A stretch of DNA of 44,802 nt from Streptomyces sp. WM6378 (GTDB lineage: Bacteria > Actinomycetota > Actinomycetes > Streptomycetales > Streptomycetaceae), in the NCBI RefSeq assembly GCF_001279695.1, contig NZ_LGDD01000327.1, positions 1 through 44,802 on the forward strand. The letters are read 5' to 3'. Every line of letters begins with the position of its first letter. Within the stretch, counting starts at the first letter, position 1. A program made the translations under genes and the position numbers. The notes below the pieces were generated by a model, which searched no databases, was not told the origin of the DNA, and saw only the letters and a list, made by a program, of their open reading frames with translations. Shown here in pieces: positions 1 through 7,679 of this stretch.

Positions 1-27
1 GGAACTCCGGAGGATAGGGACGAGGCA

Positions 28-58
28 TGACTGCCAGCCTTCCGTGAAGGGCTGTCAG
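28..58. terminator. imperfect hairpin, possible terminator
   Basis: The arms ACTG.CAGCC and GGCTG.CAGT pair around a short loop, with one mismatch and one G-T wobble. It lies downstream of the small minus-strand reading frame ending at 96, so it could terminate it. There is no T run. Confidence 0.4.
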
Positions 59-95
59 TTAGCCACCAGAACTGGAACCTCAGAGGTGGGTCAGG

Positions 96-266
96 TCAAT
101 GCACAGCGTCCCTGTGGACAACGAAGTACTGGGCGACCCCCTCAGTGGTCACGTGCAGCCCATCAGGTAGCAACCGCAACGCCTTGACCCTCTCCAGGGC
201 GTCGACGCGTCCCAGGTGGTCGGCGCGCAGGGTGCGCGATTCGAGTAGAGCGACTTCGGATGGCAT
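96..266 (-). pseudogene. truncated DNA-binding/antirepressor-like protein (56 aa)
   Basis: This short reading frame starts at ATG 266 (MPSEVALLESRTLRAD...) and stops at TGA 98-96. The segment LRLLPDGLHVTTEGVAQYF resembles, from memory, the N-terminal part of a small DNA-binding family common in Streptomyces. In that family 'HVTT..VA.YF.V' is followed by a further helix-rich region, often 'RHR.EL..NG'. Here translation ends just after VVHRDAVH, so the protein is either a natural mini-version or a C-terminally truncated remnant. The other small frames overlapping here (149-346 and plus-strand frames) have no recognisable content. Confidence that it is translated is moderate; the family assignment is from memory. 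Confidence 0.45.
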
Positions 267-522
267 GGTCGAGCCTTCCGTTCACGGTCGTTGGTGCATG
301 ACTTGGACGCCCAATCCCCGGGCTGCAGGGGTGGAGGTCCGCTCATCTACGCCACTGACTCAATGACCGGTTCTTGTACCGCGACCGGCAATCCCCAAAT
401 TCACGAAAGGTACGACGCCGCTAACCCCAGTTGCCTCCACGCACGTTGGACAACGAGCGGACTTTCGTACAGGTCACGCATCCGGGGAACAGATGTTGGG
501 AACTGACGTTTCGCCAGGCTGT
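267..522. other. intergenic, no gene recognised
   Basis: About 250 bp between the small minus-strand frame and the terminator of the MFS gene. Only short overlapping frames without recognisable content are present. It presumably carries the promoter of the small gene. Confidence 0.5.
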
Positions 523-547
523 CCGAGCCCCGCCGGGCGGAGCTCGG
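523..547 (-). terminator. terminator of the MFS transporter gene
   Basis: CCGAGC (523-528) pairs with GCTCGG (542-547), with further GC pairing in the loop. It lies 6 bp past the MFS stop codon. Confidence 0.55.
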
Positions 548-552
548 CCCGC

Positions 553-1836
553 CTAGACCGTCCGGTCCCGCGCCGCGAAGAGTCCCACCGCCAGCGCCGC
601 CGCACACACGCCGAGTACGAGAGCGATCGGTACCGTCCAGCCGCCCGTCGCCTGGTGGACCGCGCCCGCGGCCAGGGGGCCGACGGCGGCCAGCAGGTAG
701 CCGATCGTCTGAGCCATGCCGGAGAGGCGGGCCGCCGTGTGGGCGTCGCCGGAGCGGAGCACGATCATCGTCAGGGCCAGGCCCACCGCGCCGCCCTGCC
801 CGATGCCCAGGACCGCCGCCCACAGCCAGGCGCCGCTCACCGGGGCGACCATCAGACCCGCGTATCCGGCCGCGACCATTGAGGTGACCAGGACGATCAG
901 CGGGCGCTGGCTGCGCATCCGGCCGGCCAGGAGCGGCACGCCGAACGCGCCGGCCACCTGGATCAGGTTGTTGAACGCGAAGATCACGCCCGCCGTGGAG
1001 CGGCTCATCCCGTGGTCCGTGAAGATCGTCGGCATCCAGGCGATCAGCACGTACGACCAGAGCGACTGGAGCCCCATGAACAGGGTGACCTGCCAGGCGA
1101 GGGCCGAGCGCCACACGCTCTTTCGGGCAGGAGCGGAAGCCGTGGCCGTCACCACCCGTACCTCGTGGCCCGTACGGCCGCGGGCGATCAGGACCTGGGG
1201 CAGCCAGGCGACCGCGGCGAGGACCGCGAGCAGCGACCACACCGCCAGCGAGGCCTCCCAGCTGCCGCCGAACGCCTTCTCCAACGGCACCGACGAGGCG
1301 GCCACCAGCGTTGCGCCCGCGATCATCGCGCCGGTGTAGACCGACGTCATGGACGCTGCCTTGTCCGGGAAGTCCCGCTTGATCAGGCCGGGCATCAGCA
1401 CGTTGAGCAGGGCTATCGCCGTGCCGACGAGTACGCCGCCGCCGTACAGCGCGACCGTCGAGGGCGCCACCCGCACCAGGATGCCGACAGCCAGGAGCAG
1501 CAGGGCGAACAGCAGCACCGGCTCGCTCCCGAAGCGGCGGGCCAGCCAGGGCGCCACCAGCGCGCCGAGCCCCAGGAAGAGCACCGGTACCGAGGTCACC
1601 AGGCTGCTCGCCGTCGACGACAGGCCGAACGACTGGCTGATCTCGCTCACCAGCGGCGACACGCTGGCTAGCGCCGCCCGCATGTTCACCGATGCCAGCA
1701 CGATCCCGACCAGCAGCACCACCGGATGCGCGAGCAGCGCCCGCCGCGCGGCGGCGCCCTGTGGCGAGGGCCGTACATCGGCCTCGGCATCGGGCAACAG
1801 CAGGCGATCAGCATCCGGGCGTGACAAAACAAGCAC
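553..1836 (-). CDS. MFS transporter, CynX/NimT-like
   Basis: A 427-aa integral membrane protein with about 12 hydrophobic segments and a basic loop between helices 2 and 3 (WLARRFGSEP), as in major facilitator proteins. The helices begin near residue 37 (HPVVLLVGIVLASVNMRAAL), and this opening resembles the CynX/NimT cyanate/nitroimidazole transporter branch. The two halves are separated by a basic central loop (ARGRTGHEVRVVT...). The substrate cannot be read from sequence. The start is uncertain: GTG at 1836 has a purine-rich stretch directly against it, and an in-frame TTG at 1824 sits at a better distance from AAAGGTG. It is followed by a hairpin at 523-547. The next gene upstream on the same strand is a FadR-type regulator, separated by a repeat-rich gap, so co-regulation is possible but not shown. 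Confidence 0.85.
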   Translation of the reverse strand: MLVLSRPDADRLLLPDAEADVRPSPQGAAARRALLAHPVVLLVGIVLASVNMRAALASVSPLVSEISQSFGLSSTASSLVTSVPVLFLGLGALVAPWLARRFGSEPVLLFALLLLAVGILVRVAPSTVALYGGGVLVGTAIALLNVLMPGLIKRDFPDKAASMTSVYTGAMIAGATLVAASSVPLEKAFGGSWEASLAVWSLLAVLAAVAWLPQVLIARGRTGHEVRVVTATASAPARKSVWRSALAWQVTLFMGLQSLWSYVLIAWMPTIFTDHGMSRSTAGVIFAFNNLIQVAGAFGVPLLAGRMRSQRPLIVLVTSMVAAGYAGLMVAPVSGAWLWAAVLGIGQGGAVGLALTMIVLRSGDAHTAARLSGMAQTIGYLLAAVGPLAAGAVHQATGGWTVPIALVLGVCAAALAVGLFAARDRTV

Positions 1837-1853
1837 CTTTCTCAGACGTCGAA

Positions 1854-1875
1854 CTTCGAATGCCGAGCATCGAAG
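1854..1875. promoter_or_regulatory. inverted repeat upstream of the MFS gene
   Basis: CTTCGA (1854-1859) and TCGAAG (1870-1875) form a 6-bp inverted repeat with a 10-bp spacer, 18 bp upstream of the MFS start. The layout suggests an operator. It does not match the FadR-type site found at the neighbouring regulator. Confidence 0.35.
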
Positions 1876-1915
1876 GTCGAGCTTCGGACTCCGACCGTTG
1901 ACGGTCAGATGTGGA

Positions 1916-1943
1916 ATTTCAGATATCGGATTTCAGATTTCGG
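1916..1943. repeat. tandem 14-bp AT-rich repeat
   Basis: ATTTCAGATATCGG is followed directly by ATTTCAGATTTCGG, identical at 13 of 14 positions. The stretch is notably AT-rich for this genome. Confidence 0.7.
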
Positions 1944-2040
1944 TCGTCGACTCGCGCCACCCGGGTCACCCGGTCGTCGACTCGCGCCACAGGTCACCCG
2001 GAAGTCGACTCGCGCAGCCCGGACGTCGACCCCCGTCACG
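1943..2040. repeat. degenerate tandem repeat, unit 28-30 bp
   Basis: Units begin at 1943 and 1973 (both GTCGTCGACTCGCGCCAC), then 2001 (GAAGTCGACTCGCGC) and 2022 (GACGTCGACCCCCG), becoming shorter and more diverged. The array fills the gap between the regulator stop and the MFS promoter region. It does not look coding. Confidence 0.65.
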
Positions 2041-2046
2041 GGAACC

Positions 2047-2730
2047 TCACCCGCTCCGCCGGGCCGCCACCGCCCGTACCGCCTCCAGCGGCTTGCGCAG
2101 CAGTTCGCGTACCGCCTGCTCGGCCGCCGCGGGGTCGCCGCTCTCGATCGCGTCGACCAGCGCCTCGTGGGTGTCGAGGTCGATCGCGGGCATCTCCTCG
2201 TCGCGCAGCGAGGTGATCAGACTTTCGTGGACCTGCACCGAGAAGAACCGGTAGACCTCGATGAACGCCGGGTTGTGCGTGGCCTGCACGACGCCCATGT
2301 GGAACGCCATGTCGGCGTCGGCGGCGCGGTCGCCGTGTTCGCGCAGGGTCTGGAGTGCGCCGCGCAGGGCCACCATGTCGGCGGTGTCCCGGCGTTCGGC
2401 GGCGAGCCGGGCGGCTTCGGCCTCCAATGCGACGCGGAGTTCGAGTACGTCAAGGGCGTCGGCGGCCCGGATTCCCTGGAGGACCGCGGAGGGGTCGGCC
2501 GTGGAGCGTACGAACGTGCCGTTGCCCTGGCGTGATTCGAGCAGCCCGGCGTGCACCAGAACGCGTACCGCCTCGCGGACCGTGTTGCGACCGACGGCCA
2601 GCTGCTCGGCGAGCTCGTGCTCGGTCGGAATGCGGTCGTCGACCGCCCACTCGCCGTTGGTCAGCTGGGCCTTCAGCTGATCGACCACGGTGTCCACCAG
2701 GGACTGCCGTCCCGCCGTACGCAGAGCCAC
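2047..2730 (-). CDS. FadR-family GntR transcriptional regulator
   Basis: About 227 aa. The N-terminal winged helix (residues 1-75) has the GntR signature IPTEHELAEQL.VGRNTVREA followed by LLESRQGNGTFV. The C-terminal ~150 residues form the all-helical FCD ligand domain, with the metal-ligand pattern D...H (ADMAFHMGVVQATHN) and further His residues. I chose GTG 2730 (VALRTAGRQSL) because GGAG lies 8 bp upstream; an earlier in-frame GTG at 2748 is possible. The two FadR-type palindromes at 2758-2808 lie immediately upstream, so autoregulation is likely, and the diverging rhomboid-like gene may share control. The effector is unknown but is probably a carboxylic acid, as for the family. Confidence 0.88.
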   Translation of the reverse strand: MALRTAGRQSLVDTVVDQLKAQLTNGEWAVDDRIPTEHELAEQLAVGRNTVREAVRVLVHAGLLESRQGNGTFVRSTADPSAVLQGIRAADALDVLELRVALEAEAARLAAERRDTADMVALRGALQTLREHGDRAADADMAFHMGVVQATHNPAFIEVYRFFSVQVHESLITSLRDEEMPAIDLDTHEALVDAIESGDPAAAEQAVRELLRKPLEAVRAVAARRSG

Positions 2731-2757
2731 GTCGCCCACTCCATTCACCCGGTTGCC

Positions 2758-2774
2758 CAGTCATCCTACAACTG
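2758..2774. promoter_or_regulatory. FadR-type operator, copy 1
   Basis: CAGTCATCCTACAACTG fits the FadR-subfamily pattern TNGTNNNACNA except for one base (A instead of G at 2763). It is 28 bp upstream of the regulator start. Confidence 0.6.
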
Positions 2775-2791
2775 AGCTCATCCCGAAACCG

Positions 2792-2808
2792 CAGTCGTCC
2801 TACAACTG
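2792..2808. promoter_or_regulatory. FadR-type operator, copy 2
   Basis: CAGTCGTCCTACAACTG matches TNGTNNNACNA exactly and is a direct repeat of copy 1 at a 34-bp interval (about three helical turns). It is 41 bp upstream of the rhomboid-like start. Confidence 0.65.
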
Positions 2809-2849
2809 CCTCTTACTTGATCCTCAGAGTTTCGCGACATCATCTAGGG

Positions 2850-3536
2850 ATGACGACCCTGCTCCACCGCGGCTCCGAGCGCTCGCGGCCGGTCCGGTCC
2901 TGGCTGCGCTCCACGCCCGGGACGCACATCTGGCTGCTGATCATCGCCATAACCAGCCTCGTCATCCAGCTCTCCACCCAGGGCCTGGAGCGCTTTCTGC
3001 TGCACCGCAACAGCAGCAACATCCACGAGCTGACCCGGCACCCCGTGCAGTCCCTCTTCACCAGTGCGTTCTGGATCGAGAATCCGTCCTCGCTCCTGCT
3101 CTACCTGGTGCTCTTCGAGGTCGTCCACGGCACGGTGGAGCGCTGGCTGGGCACGCTGCGCTGGCTGTGCACCGTCGTCGTCGGGCATGTGGTGGCGACC
3201 CTGATCAGCCAGGAGTACGTGCTGTGGTCGATCCAGAACCAGCATCTGCCCAAGCGGCTCGCGCACGCCATGTCGCACGTCGTGGACATCGGGGTCAGCT
3301 ACGGGCTCGCCGCGTCGGCCGGCATCCTCGTCTACAGGCTGCCGTATCCCTGGCGCTGGCTATACCTCGTAGGGGTGACCGGTTTCTTCGGCGTCCCGCT
3401 CGCCACCGGCGGTACGTTCACCGACCTCGGCCATGTGACCGCGCTGTTCATCGGCTTCGCCTGCTATCCGCTGACGCGGGGCGTGCCCACCCGAAATTCA
3501 GTGGCGGTCAACGACCGTGCCGGGCACAGTAGTTGA
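2850..3536 (+). CDS. rhomboid-like membrane protein
   Basis: A 228-aa protein with about six hydrophobic segments, the first at residues 27-45 (HIWLLIIAITSLVIQL). Segments in the middle carry GVSYG, which fits the rhomboid GxSxG nucleophile motif. A later helix carries a histidine in LGHVTALFIGF, at the place of the catalytic His. Family knowledge therefore allows an intramembrane serine protease, but the rest of the sequence fits the actinobacterial rhomboid-like group, where activity is mostly untested. The ATG at 2850 follows the FadR-type sites by about 40 bp, with almost no Shine-Dalgarno (TAGGG touching the ATG), so a leaderless or near-leaderless transcript is possible. A perfect 20-bp hairpin at 3758-3801 lies between this gene and the convergent HAD gene. 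Confidence 0.82.
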   Translation: MTTLLHRGSERSRPVRSWLRSTPGTHIWLLIIAITSLVIQLSTQGLERFLLHRNSSNIHELTRHPVQSLFTSAFWIENPSSLLLYLVLFEVVHGTVERWLGTLRWLCTVVVGHVVATLISQEYVLWSIQNQHLPKRLAHAMSHVVDIGVSYGLAASAGILVYRLPYPWRWLYLVGVTGFFGVPLATGGTFTDLGHVTALFIGFACYPLTRGVPTRNSVAVNDRAGHSS

Positions 3537-3757
3537 GGCAGCCGCGCGCGGCAGACGCGGGTCCGCCGGACGGGGGAAAGAGCACGACGAGGGCGGTTCG
3601 TACGAGTCCGATGAGGGCTGTACGGACGAGCCCGTCGCGCTCCCGGCAGGGCCGCGCGGGGCATCGGAGCAGCACCGACGACTCCGACGGGCCGCCCGCG
3701 AGCGGCTGCCCGGGGCGGCCGCTTCGAGCGCGCATCAGCGCGAGGCCGCCCCTCCCA
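3537..3757. other. intergenic, no gene recognised
   Basis: Spacer between the rhomboid-like stop and the shared hairpin. It contains short near-repeats (TACGAG/TACGGACGAG) but no frame with recognisable content. Confidence 0.5.
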
Positions 3758-3801
3758 CATGGGTAAGGGGCGTCCGCAATGGCGGACGCCCCTTACCCAT
3801 G
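3758..3801. terminator. bidirectional terminator between convergent genes
   Basis: The 20-bp arms 3758-3777 and 3782-3801 are perfect reverse complements around the 4-base loop AATG. It lies between the rhomboid-like gene (plus) and the HAD phosphatase (minus), so it can serve both. No T run, as usual in Streptomyces. Confidence 0.8.
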
Positions 3802-3868
3802 CCAACTCGCGCCCCAAGGGGGGCGTTTACTGCACGTGCCCAGGGCCGGGCCCCAAGGCTTCACGGCC

Positions 3869-4690
3869 TCAACACTGGAGCAGCTGCTCCAGGACGACCG
3901 CGATGCCGTCGTCCTCGTTCGACGCGGTGATCTCGTGGGCCACGGCCTTCAGTTCGTCGTGGGCGTTGGCCATCGCCACGCCGTGCTGGGCCCAGCCGAA
4001 CATCGGGATGTCGTTCGGCATGTCCCCGAACGCGATCGTGTCCGCCGCCTTGCAGCCGAGCCGGCGCGCGGCCAGCGAGAGCCCGGTCGCCTTGCTGAGG
4101 CCCAGCGGCAGCAGCTCCACGACGCCCGCGCCCGCCATCACCACGTCCACCAGGCTGCCGACCACCTGCCGCGTGATCTTCGCCAGCGCATCGTCGTCGT
4201 ACCCGGGGTGCTGGATGTAGACCTTGTTCAGCGGTGCCGACCACAGCTCGGTGAGGTCCTCGAAGGACCGGACCGGCAGCGGGCCCTCCTGGACCTGGTA
4301 GCCGGGGCCGACCAGGACCTCGCCGTCGATGCCGTCGCGGCTCGCGGCGAGCGCCAGCGGGCCGATCTCCGCCTCGACCTTGGACAGCGCGAGCCCGGCG
4401 AGCTGGCGGTCGAGCGTCACAGACGTGAGGAGCCGGTGCTCACCCGCGTGGTAGACCTGCGCGCCCTGCCCGCACACCGCGAGGCCCTCGTAGCCGAGGT
4501 CGTCGAGGATGTGCCGGGTCCAGGGCACCGACCGGCCGGTCACCACGATGTGCGCGGCGCCCGCTTCGGTGGCCGCGGCCAGCGCGTCACGGGTGCGCTG
4601 CGAGACCGACTCGTCGGAGCGCAGCAGCGTCCCGTCCAGGTCGGTCGCGATCAGCTTGTACGGGAACGGGCGCCCCACGGTCGTGCTCAC
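3869..4690 (-). CDS. HAD-superfamily phosphatase, Cof type
   Basis: A 273-aa cytoplasmic hydrolase. HAD motif I is DLDGTLL near residue 17 (nucleophile and acid Asp), motif II is VVTGR near residue 53, a conserved lysine lies in LGLSKATGL, and motif IV is [12 protein letters not shown] near residue 220. The long cap between motifs II and III is typical of the IIB/Cof branch, which acts on small sugar or nucleotide phosphates; the substrate cannot be told. The start is GTG 4690, because the serS stop (TGA 4689-4687) overlaps it in GTGA. The gene is thus translationally coupled to serS, which suggests a constitutive housekeeping level. The reading frame stays open upstream into serS, but that extension is antisense-frame noise. 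Confidence 0.9.
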   Translation of the reverse strand: MSTTVGRPFPYKLIATDLDGTLLRSDESVSQRTRDALAAATEAGAAHIVVTGRSVPWTRHILDDLGYEGLAVCGQGAQVYHAGEHRLLTSVTLDRQLAGLALSKVEAEIGPLALAASRDGIDGEVLVGPGYQVQEGPLPVRSFEDLTELWSAPLNKVYIQHPGYDDDALAKITRQVVGSLVDVVMAGAGVVELLPLGLSKATGLSLAARRLGCKAADTIAFGDMPNDIPMFGWAQHGVAMANAHDELKAVAHEITASNEDDGIAVVLEQLLQC

Positions 4691-5976
4691 TTGGAGATCG
4701 GCTCCAGGACCTCTCGGCCGCCCAGGTACGGACGCAGCACGGCCGGGACCCGCACCGAGCCGTCGGCCTGCTGGTGGTTCTCCAGGATCGCCACGATGGT
4801 GCGCGGGACCGCGCACAGCGTGCCGTTCAGGGTGGACAGCGGGGCGACCTTGCTCTTGCCCTCGCTGGTGTCGCGCATGCGGACCGACAGGCGCCGGGCC
4901 TGGAAGCCGTCGCAGTTGGACGCCGAGGTGAGCTCGCGGTACTTGCCCTGGGTCGGGATCCACGCCTCGCAGTCGAACTTGCGCGAGGCCGAGGAGCCGA
5001 GGTCACCGGTGGCGACGTCGATCACCTGGAAGGGCAGTTCGAGGCCGGTCAGCCACTGCTTCTCCCAGTCCAGGAGCCGCTTGTGCTCGTTCTCGGCGTC
5101 GTCCGGGTGGACATAGGAGAACATCTCGACCTTGTCGAACTGGTGGACCCGGAAGATGCCCCGGGTGTCCTTGCCGTACGTGCCGGCCTCGCGGCGGAAG
5201 CACGGCGAGAAGCCGGCGTAGCGGAGCGGCAGCTTGTCCGCGTCGATGATCTCGTCCATGTGGTACGCCGCGAGCGGGACCTCGGAGGTGCCGACCAGGT
5301 AGTAGTCGTCCTTCTCCAGGTGGTACACGTTCTCGGCGGCCTGGCCGAGGAAGCCGGTGCCCTCCATGGCGCGCGGGCGGACCAGCGCCGGCGTCAGCAT
5401 CGGGATGAACCCGGCCTCGGTCGCCTGCGCGATCGCAGCGTTGACCAGGGCGAGCTCCAGGAGCGCGCCGACACCGGTCAGGTAGTAGAAGCGCGAGCCC
5501 GACACCTTGGCGCCGCGCTCGACGTCGATGGCGCCCAGCGCCTCGCCGAGCTCCAGGTGGTCCTTGGGCTCGAAGCCCTCGGCGCCGAAGTCGCGGATGG
5601 TGCCGTGCGTCTCCAGGACGACGAAGTCCTCCTCGCCGCCGACCGGCACGTCCGTGTGGACGATGTTGCCGAGCTGGAGGAGCAGCTGCTTGGCCTGCTC
5701 GTCGGCCTCGTTCTGCGCGGCCTCCGCGGCCTTGACGTCGGTCTTGAGCTGCTCGGCCTTCTTCAGGAGCTCGGCGCGCTCGTCCGGCGTGGCCTTGGGG
5801 ATGAGCTTGCCGAGCGACTTCTGCTCGGAGCGCAGCTCGTCGAAGCGGAGGCCCGAGGACCTGCGCAGCTCGTCGGCGGAGAGCAGGGCGTCGACGAGGG
5901 CGACGTCCTCTCCACGGGCGCGCTGGGAGGCGCGAACACGGTCGGGGTCCTCACGGAGCAGGCGAAGGTCAATCAC
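4687..5976 (-). CDS. serS: seryl-tRNA synthetase
   Basis: A 429-aa class II aminoacyl-tRNA synthetase charging tRNA-Ser. Residues ~30-105 form the charged antiparallel coiled-coil arm that contacts the long variable arm of tRNA-Ser. The catalytic domain has motif 2 ([19 protein letters not shown]), the serine/ATP pocket near [10 protein letters not shown], and motif 3 ([17 protein letters not shown]). Length is standard. The start is GTG 5976, with GGAGG unusually close, so the leader may be very short. The stop overlaps the downstream HAD gene. Upstream lies the 600-bp gap with the DnaA-box cluster. Two of its substrate tRNAs (TGA and GCT isoacceptors) are also in this window. Confidence 0.97.
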   Translation of the reverse strand: MIDLRLLREDPDRVRASQRARGEDVALVDALLSADELRRSSGLRFDELRSEQKSLGKLIPKATPDERAELLKKAEQLKTDVKAAEAAQNEADEQAKQLLLQLGNIVHTDVPVGGEEDFVVLETHGTIRDFGAEGFEPKDHLELGEALGAIDVERGAKVSGSRFYYLTGVGALLELALVNAAIAQATEAGFIPMLTPALVRPRAMEGTGFLGQAAENVYHLEKDDYYLVGTSEVPLAAYHMDEIIDADKLPLRYAGFSPCFRREAGTYGKDTRGIFRVHQFDKVEMFSYVHPDDAENEHKRLLDWEKQWLTGLELPFQVIDVATGDLGSSASRKFDCEAWIPTQGKYRELTSASNCDGFQARRLSVRMRDTSEGKSKVAPLSTLNGTLCAVPRTIVAILENHQQADGSVRVPAVLRPYLGGREVLEPISK

Positions 5977-6582
5977 CCCTCCAGGCTACCGGTGCGGACT
6001 CCCGGCACCCCACCGGATATCCCTCGCGACGCCACCAGCGTGTCGCTTTGTCCGAATTGACCGAATTAGGAAATCTGGCCCGGGAATTCCCGCGCCGGAT
6101 GTCCGGCGGGTGTCAATGAAATCGCCGCTATTCCCCGAAAAGGGGCGCTTTCCGGGTCGCTGTTGACCGACTCCCTTGCTGTGCACAGGACTTGTCCACA
6201 GAAGCGCACACCCCCGGAAACTTATCCACAGGCTGTGCGGTGGATCTGTGGACCGCGGAAGAGATCGTTCCGAAAGCCGCATGCTGGGCCGAGGTTTCCC
6301 CTCTCAAACCCGTTCCACACACTCATTCGGGTGGGAATTGCTCGCTCTAAAGAGTTGATCACTGGAATTGAGGTGACAGAGGATGTCCTGGCGACCTGTG
6401 GACTGATGTGTCGTCACTAGAGGGATTTGTCGACTGTGTCCGGTTGCGTTGTCGACTTACCCACAGGTCGAGAAGTGAGCCTGTGGATAACTTTGTGGAC
6501 AACGAAAATCAGCAGGTAGGACCGGACGCCGGGCGGGTGCGGGGCTGGGGACAGTGCCGTCACACGCCCCTGCGGCCCTGGC
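5977..6582. other. long non-coding gap with DnaA-box cluster
   Basis: About 600 bp between serS and pheA without a credible gene. Parts are AT-richer than the flanks. The half near pheA holds many copies of the DnaA 9-mer, listed separately. The short frames here cross these boxes and have no recognisable content. Confidence 0.8.
6192..6502. promoter_or_regulatory. cluster of DnaA boxes outside oriC
   Basis: Exact 9-mers: TTGTCCACA at 6192-6200 (plus), TTATCCACA at 6222-6230 (plus), TTATCCACA at 6482-6490 (minus) and TTGTCCACA at 6494-6502 (minus). One single-mismatch box, TTACCCACA, lies at 6457-6465. Degenerate boxes sharing TCCACA are at 6247-6255 (minus), 6311-6319 (plus) and 6397-6405 (minus). 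Boxes on the left face right and those at the right end face left. No dnaA or dnaN is present, so this is not oriC. A titration or regulatory site for DnaA is the natural reading. Confidence 0.8.
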
Positions 6583-7518
6583 CTACGCGCGGCCGTCCTG
6601 GCAGCGGGCCAGCCACTCCGCCGCCTCGACGAACTCCGCGTCCGAGGTTCCCGCCCGCAGGGCCCGTACGTCGTCGAGCGTCACCTCCGCCCTCGGGTAC
6701 GAGCCGAGGAAGCGGACCTCGGGGCAGATCCGCCGCAGCCCCATCAGAGCCTCCCCCACCCGGCGCTCCGAGATGTGGCCCTCGGCGTCGATGGCGAAGC
6801 AGTAGTTGCCGATACCCTGACCGGTCGGCCGGGACTGGAGCAGCATGAGGTTGACCCCGCGCACCGAGAACTCTTGGAGCAGTTCGAGGAGGGCGCCCGG
6901 GTGGTCCTCGCGCTGCCACAGGACCACCGAGGTCTTGTCCGCGCCGGTCGGCGCCGCGGGCCGGGCCGGGCGGCCGACGAGTACGAAGCGGGTCTGCGCG
7001 TTGACCGCGTCGTGGATGTCGGTGATCAGTGGTTCCAGGCCGTATGTCGCCGCCGCGAACTCGCCCGCGAACGCCGCGTCGTAGCGCCCCTCCTGGACGA
7101 GGCGGGCGCCGTCCGCGTTGGAGGCGGACGACTCCCAGAGAGCCTCCGGCAGGTTGGCCTTCAGCCAGTTGCGGACCTGGGGCTGGGCGGCCGGGTGCGC
7201 GGTCACCGTCTTGATGTCCGCCAGCGTCGTCCCCGGGCGCACCAGGAGCGCGAACTTGATGGAGAGCAGCACCTCGCGGTAGATCATCAGCGGCTCGCCC
7301 GAGACCAGTTCGTCCAGGGTGGTGGTGATGCCGCCCTCCACCGAGTTCTCGATCGGGACCAGGGCCGCGGCCGCCTCCCCGCTGCGCACCGCGTCCAGGG
7401 CGGCCGGCACGGAGACCATCGGGACCAGTTCGCGGGTCGCGGCCTCGGGGAGCGTGCGCAGGGCGGCCTCGGTGAACGTGCCCTCGGGACCCAGATAGGT
7501 GTATCGCGTGGCGGACAT
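6583..7518 (-). CDS. pheA: prephenate dehydratase
   Basis: A 311-aa cytoplasmic enzyme that converts prephenate to phenylpyruvate in phenylalanine synthesis. The catalytic domain (residues 1-185) starts with YLGPEGTFTE, has the IENSVEGG segment, and carries the TRF motif in QTRFVLVGRP. A C-terminal ACT domain follows (HPGALLELLQEFSVRGVNL), the site of feedback control by phenylalanine. The usual ESRP motif reads LLQSRPTGQG here. I chose ATG 7518 (MSATRYTYLG); an in-frame GTG 9 bp upstream is also open. There is no clear Shine-Dalgarno, so the transcript may be leaderless. It is a stand-alone dehydratase without a chorismate mutase domain, as usual in actinomycetes. Confidence 0.95.
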   Translation of the reverse strand: MSATRYTYLGPEGTFTEAALRTLPEAATRELVPMVSVPAALDAVRSGEAAAALVPIENSVEGGITTTLDELVSGEPLMIYREVLLSIKFALLVRPGTTLADIKTVTAHPAAQPQVRNWLKANLPEALWESSASNADGARLVQEGRYDAAFAGEFAAATYGLEPLITDIHDAVNAQTRFVLVGRPARPAAPTGADKTSVVLWQREDHPGALLELLQEFSVRGVNLMLLQSRPTGQGIGNYCFAIDAEGHISERRVGEALMGLRRICPEVRFLGSYPRAEVTLDDVRALRAGTSDAEFVEAAEWLARCQDGRA

Positions 7519-7679
7519 GCACGTCACACTAATGGCCCGAAGTCACCTGCACCCACCGCTCACGCCGACCGGCGGCCCGCCTGTGGCGAACCGTTCCACC
7601 GGGCGGGCCCGCTCACATGGACGGGCCCGCGCCCGGACCCACCGCCCGTGGTGGACCACCCCGGCGGGGCCGGCTCCCG

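Noticed and set aside
1943..2040. CRISPR array
   Set aside because: Units are directly adjacent without spacers and decay in sequence; no cas genes.
6192..6502. A replication origin (oriC)
   Set aside because: Too few boxes for a Streptomyces oriC and no dnaA, dnaN or related genes nearby.
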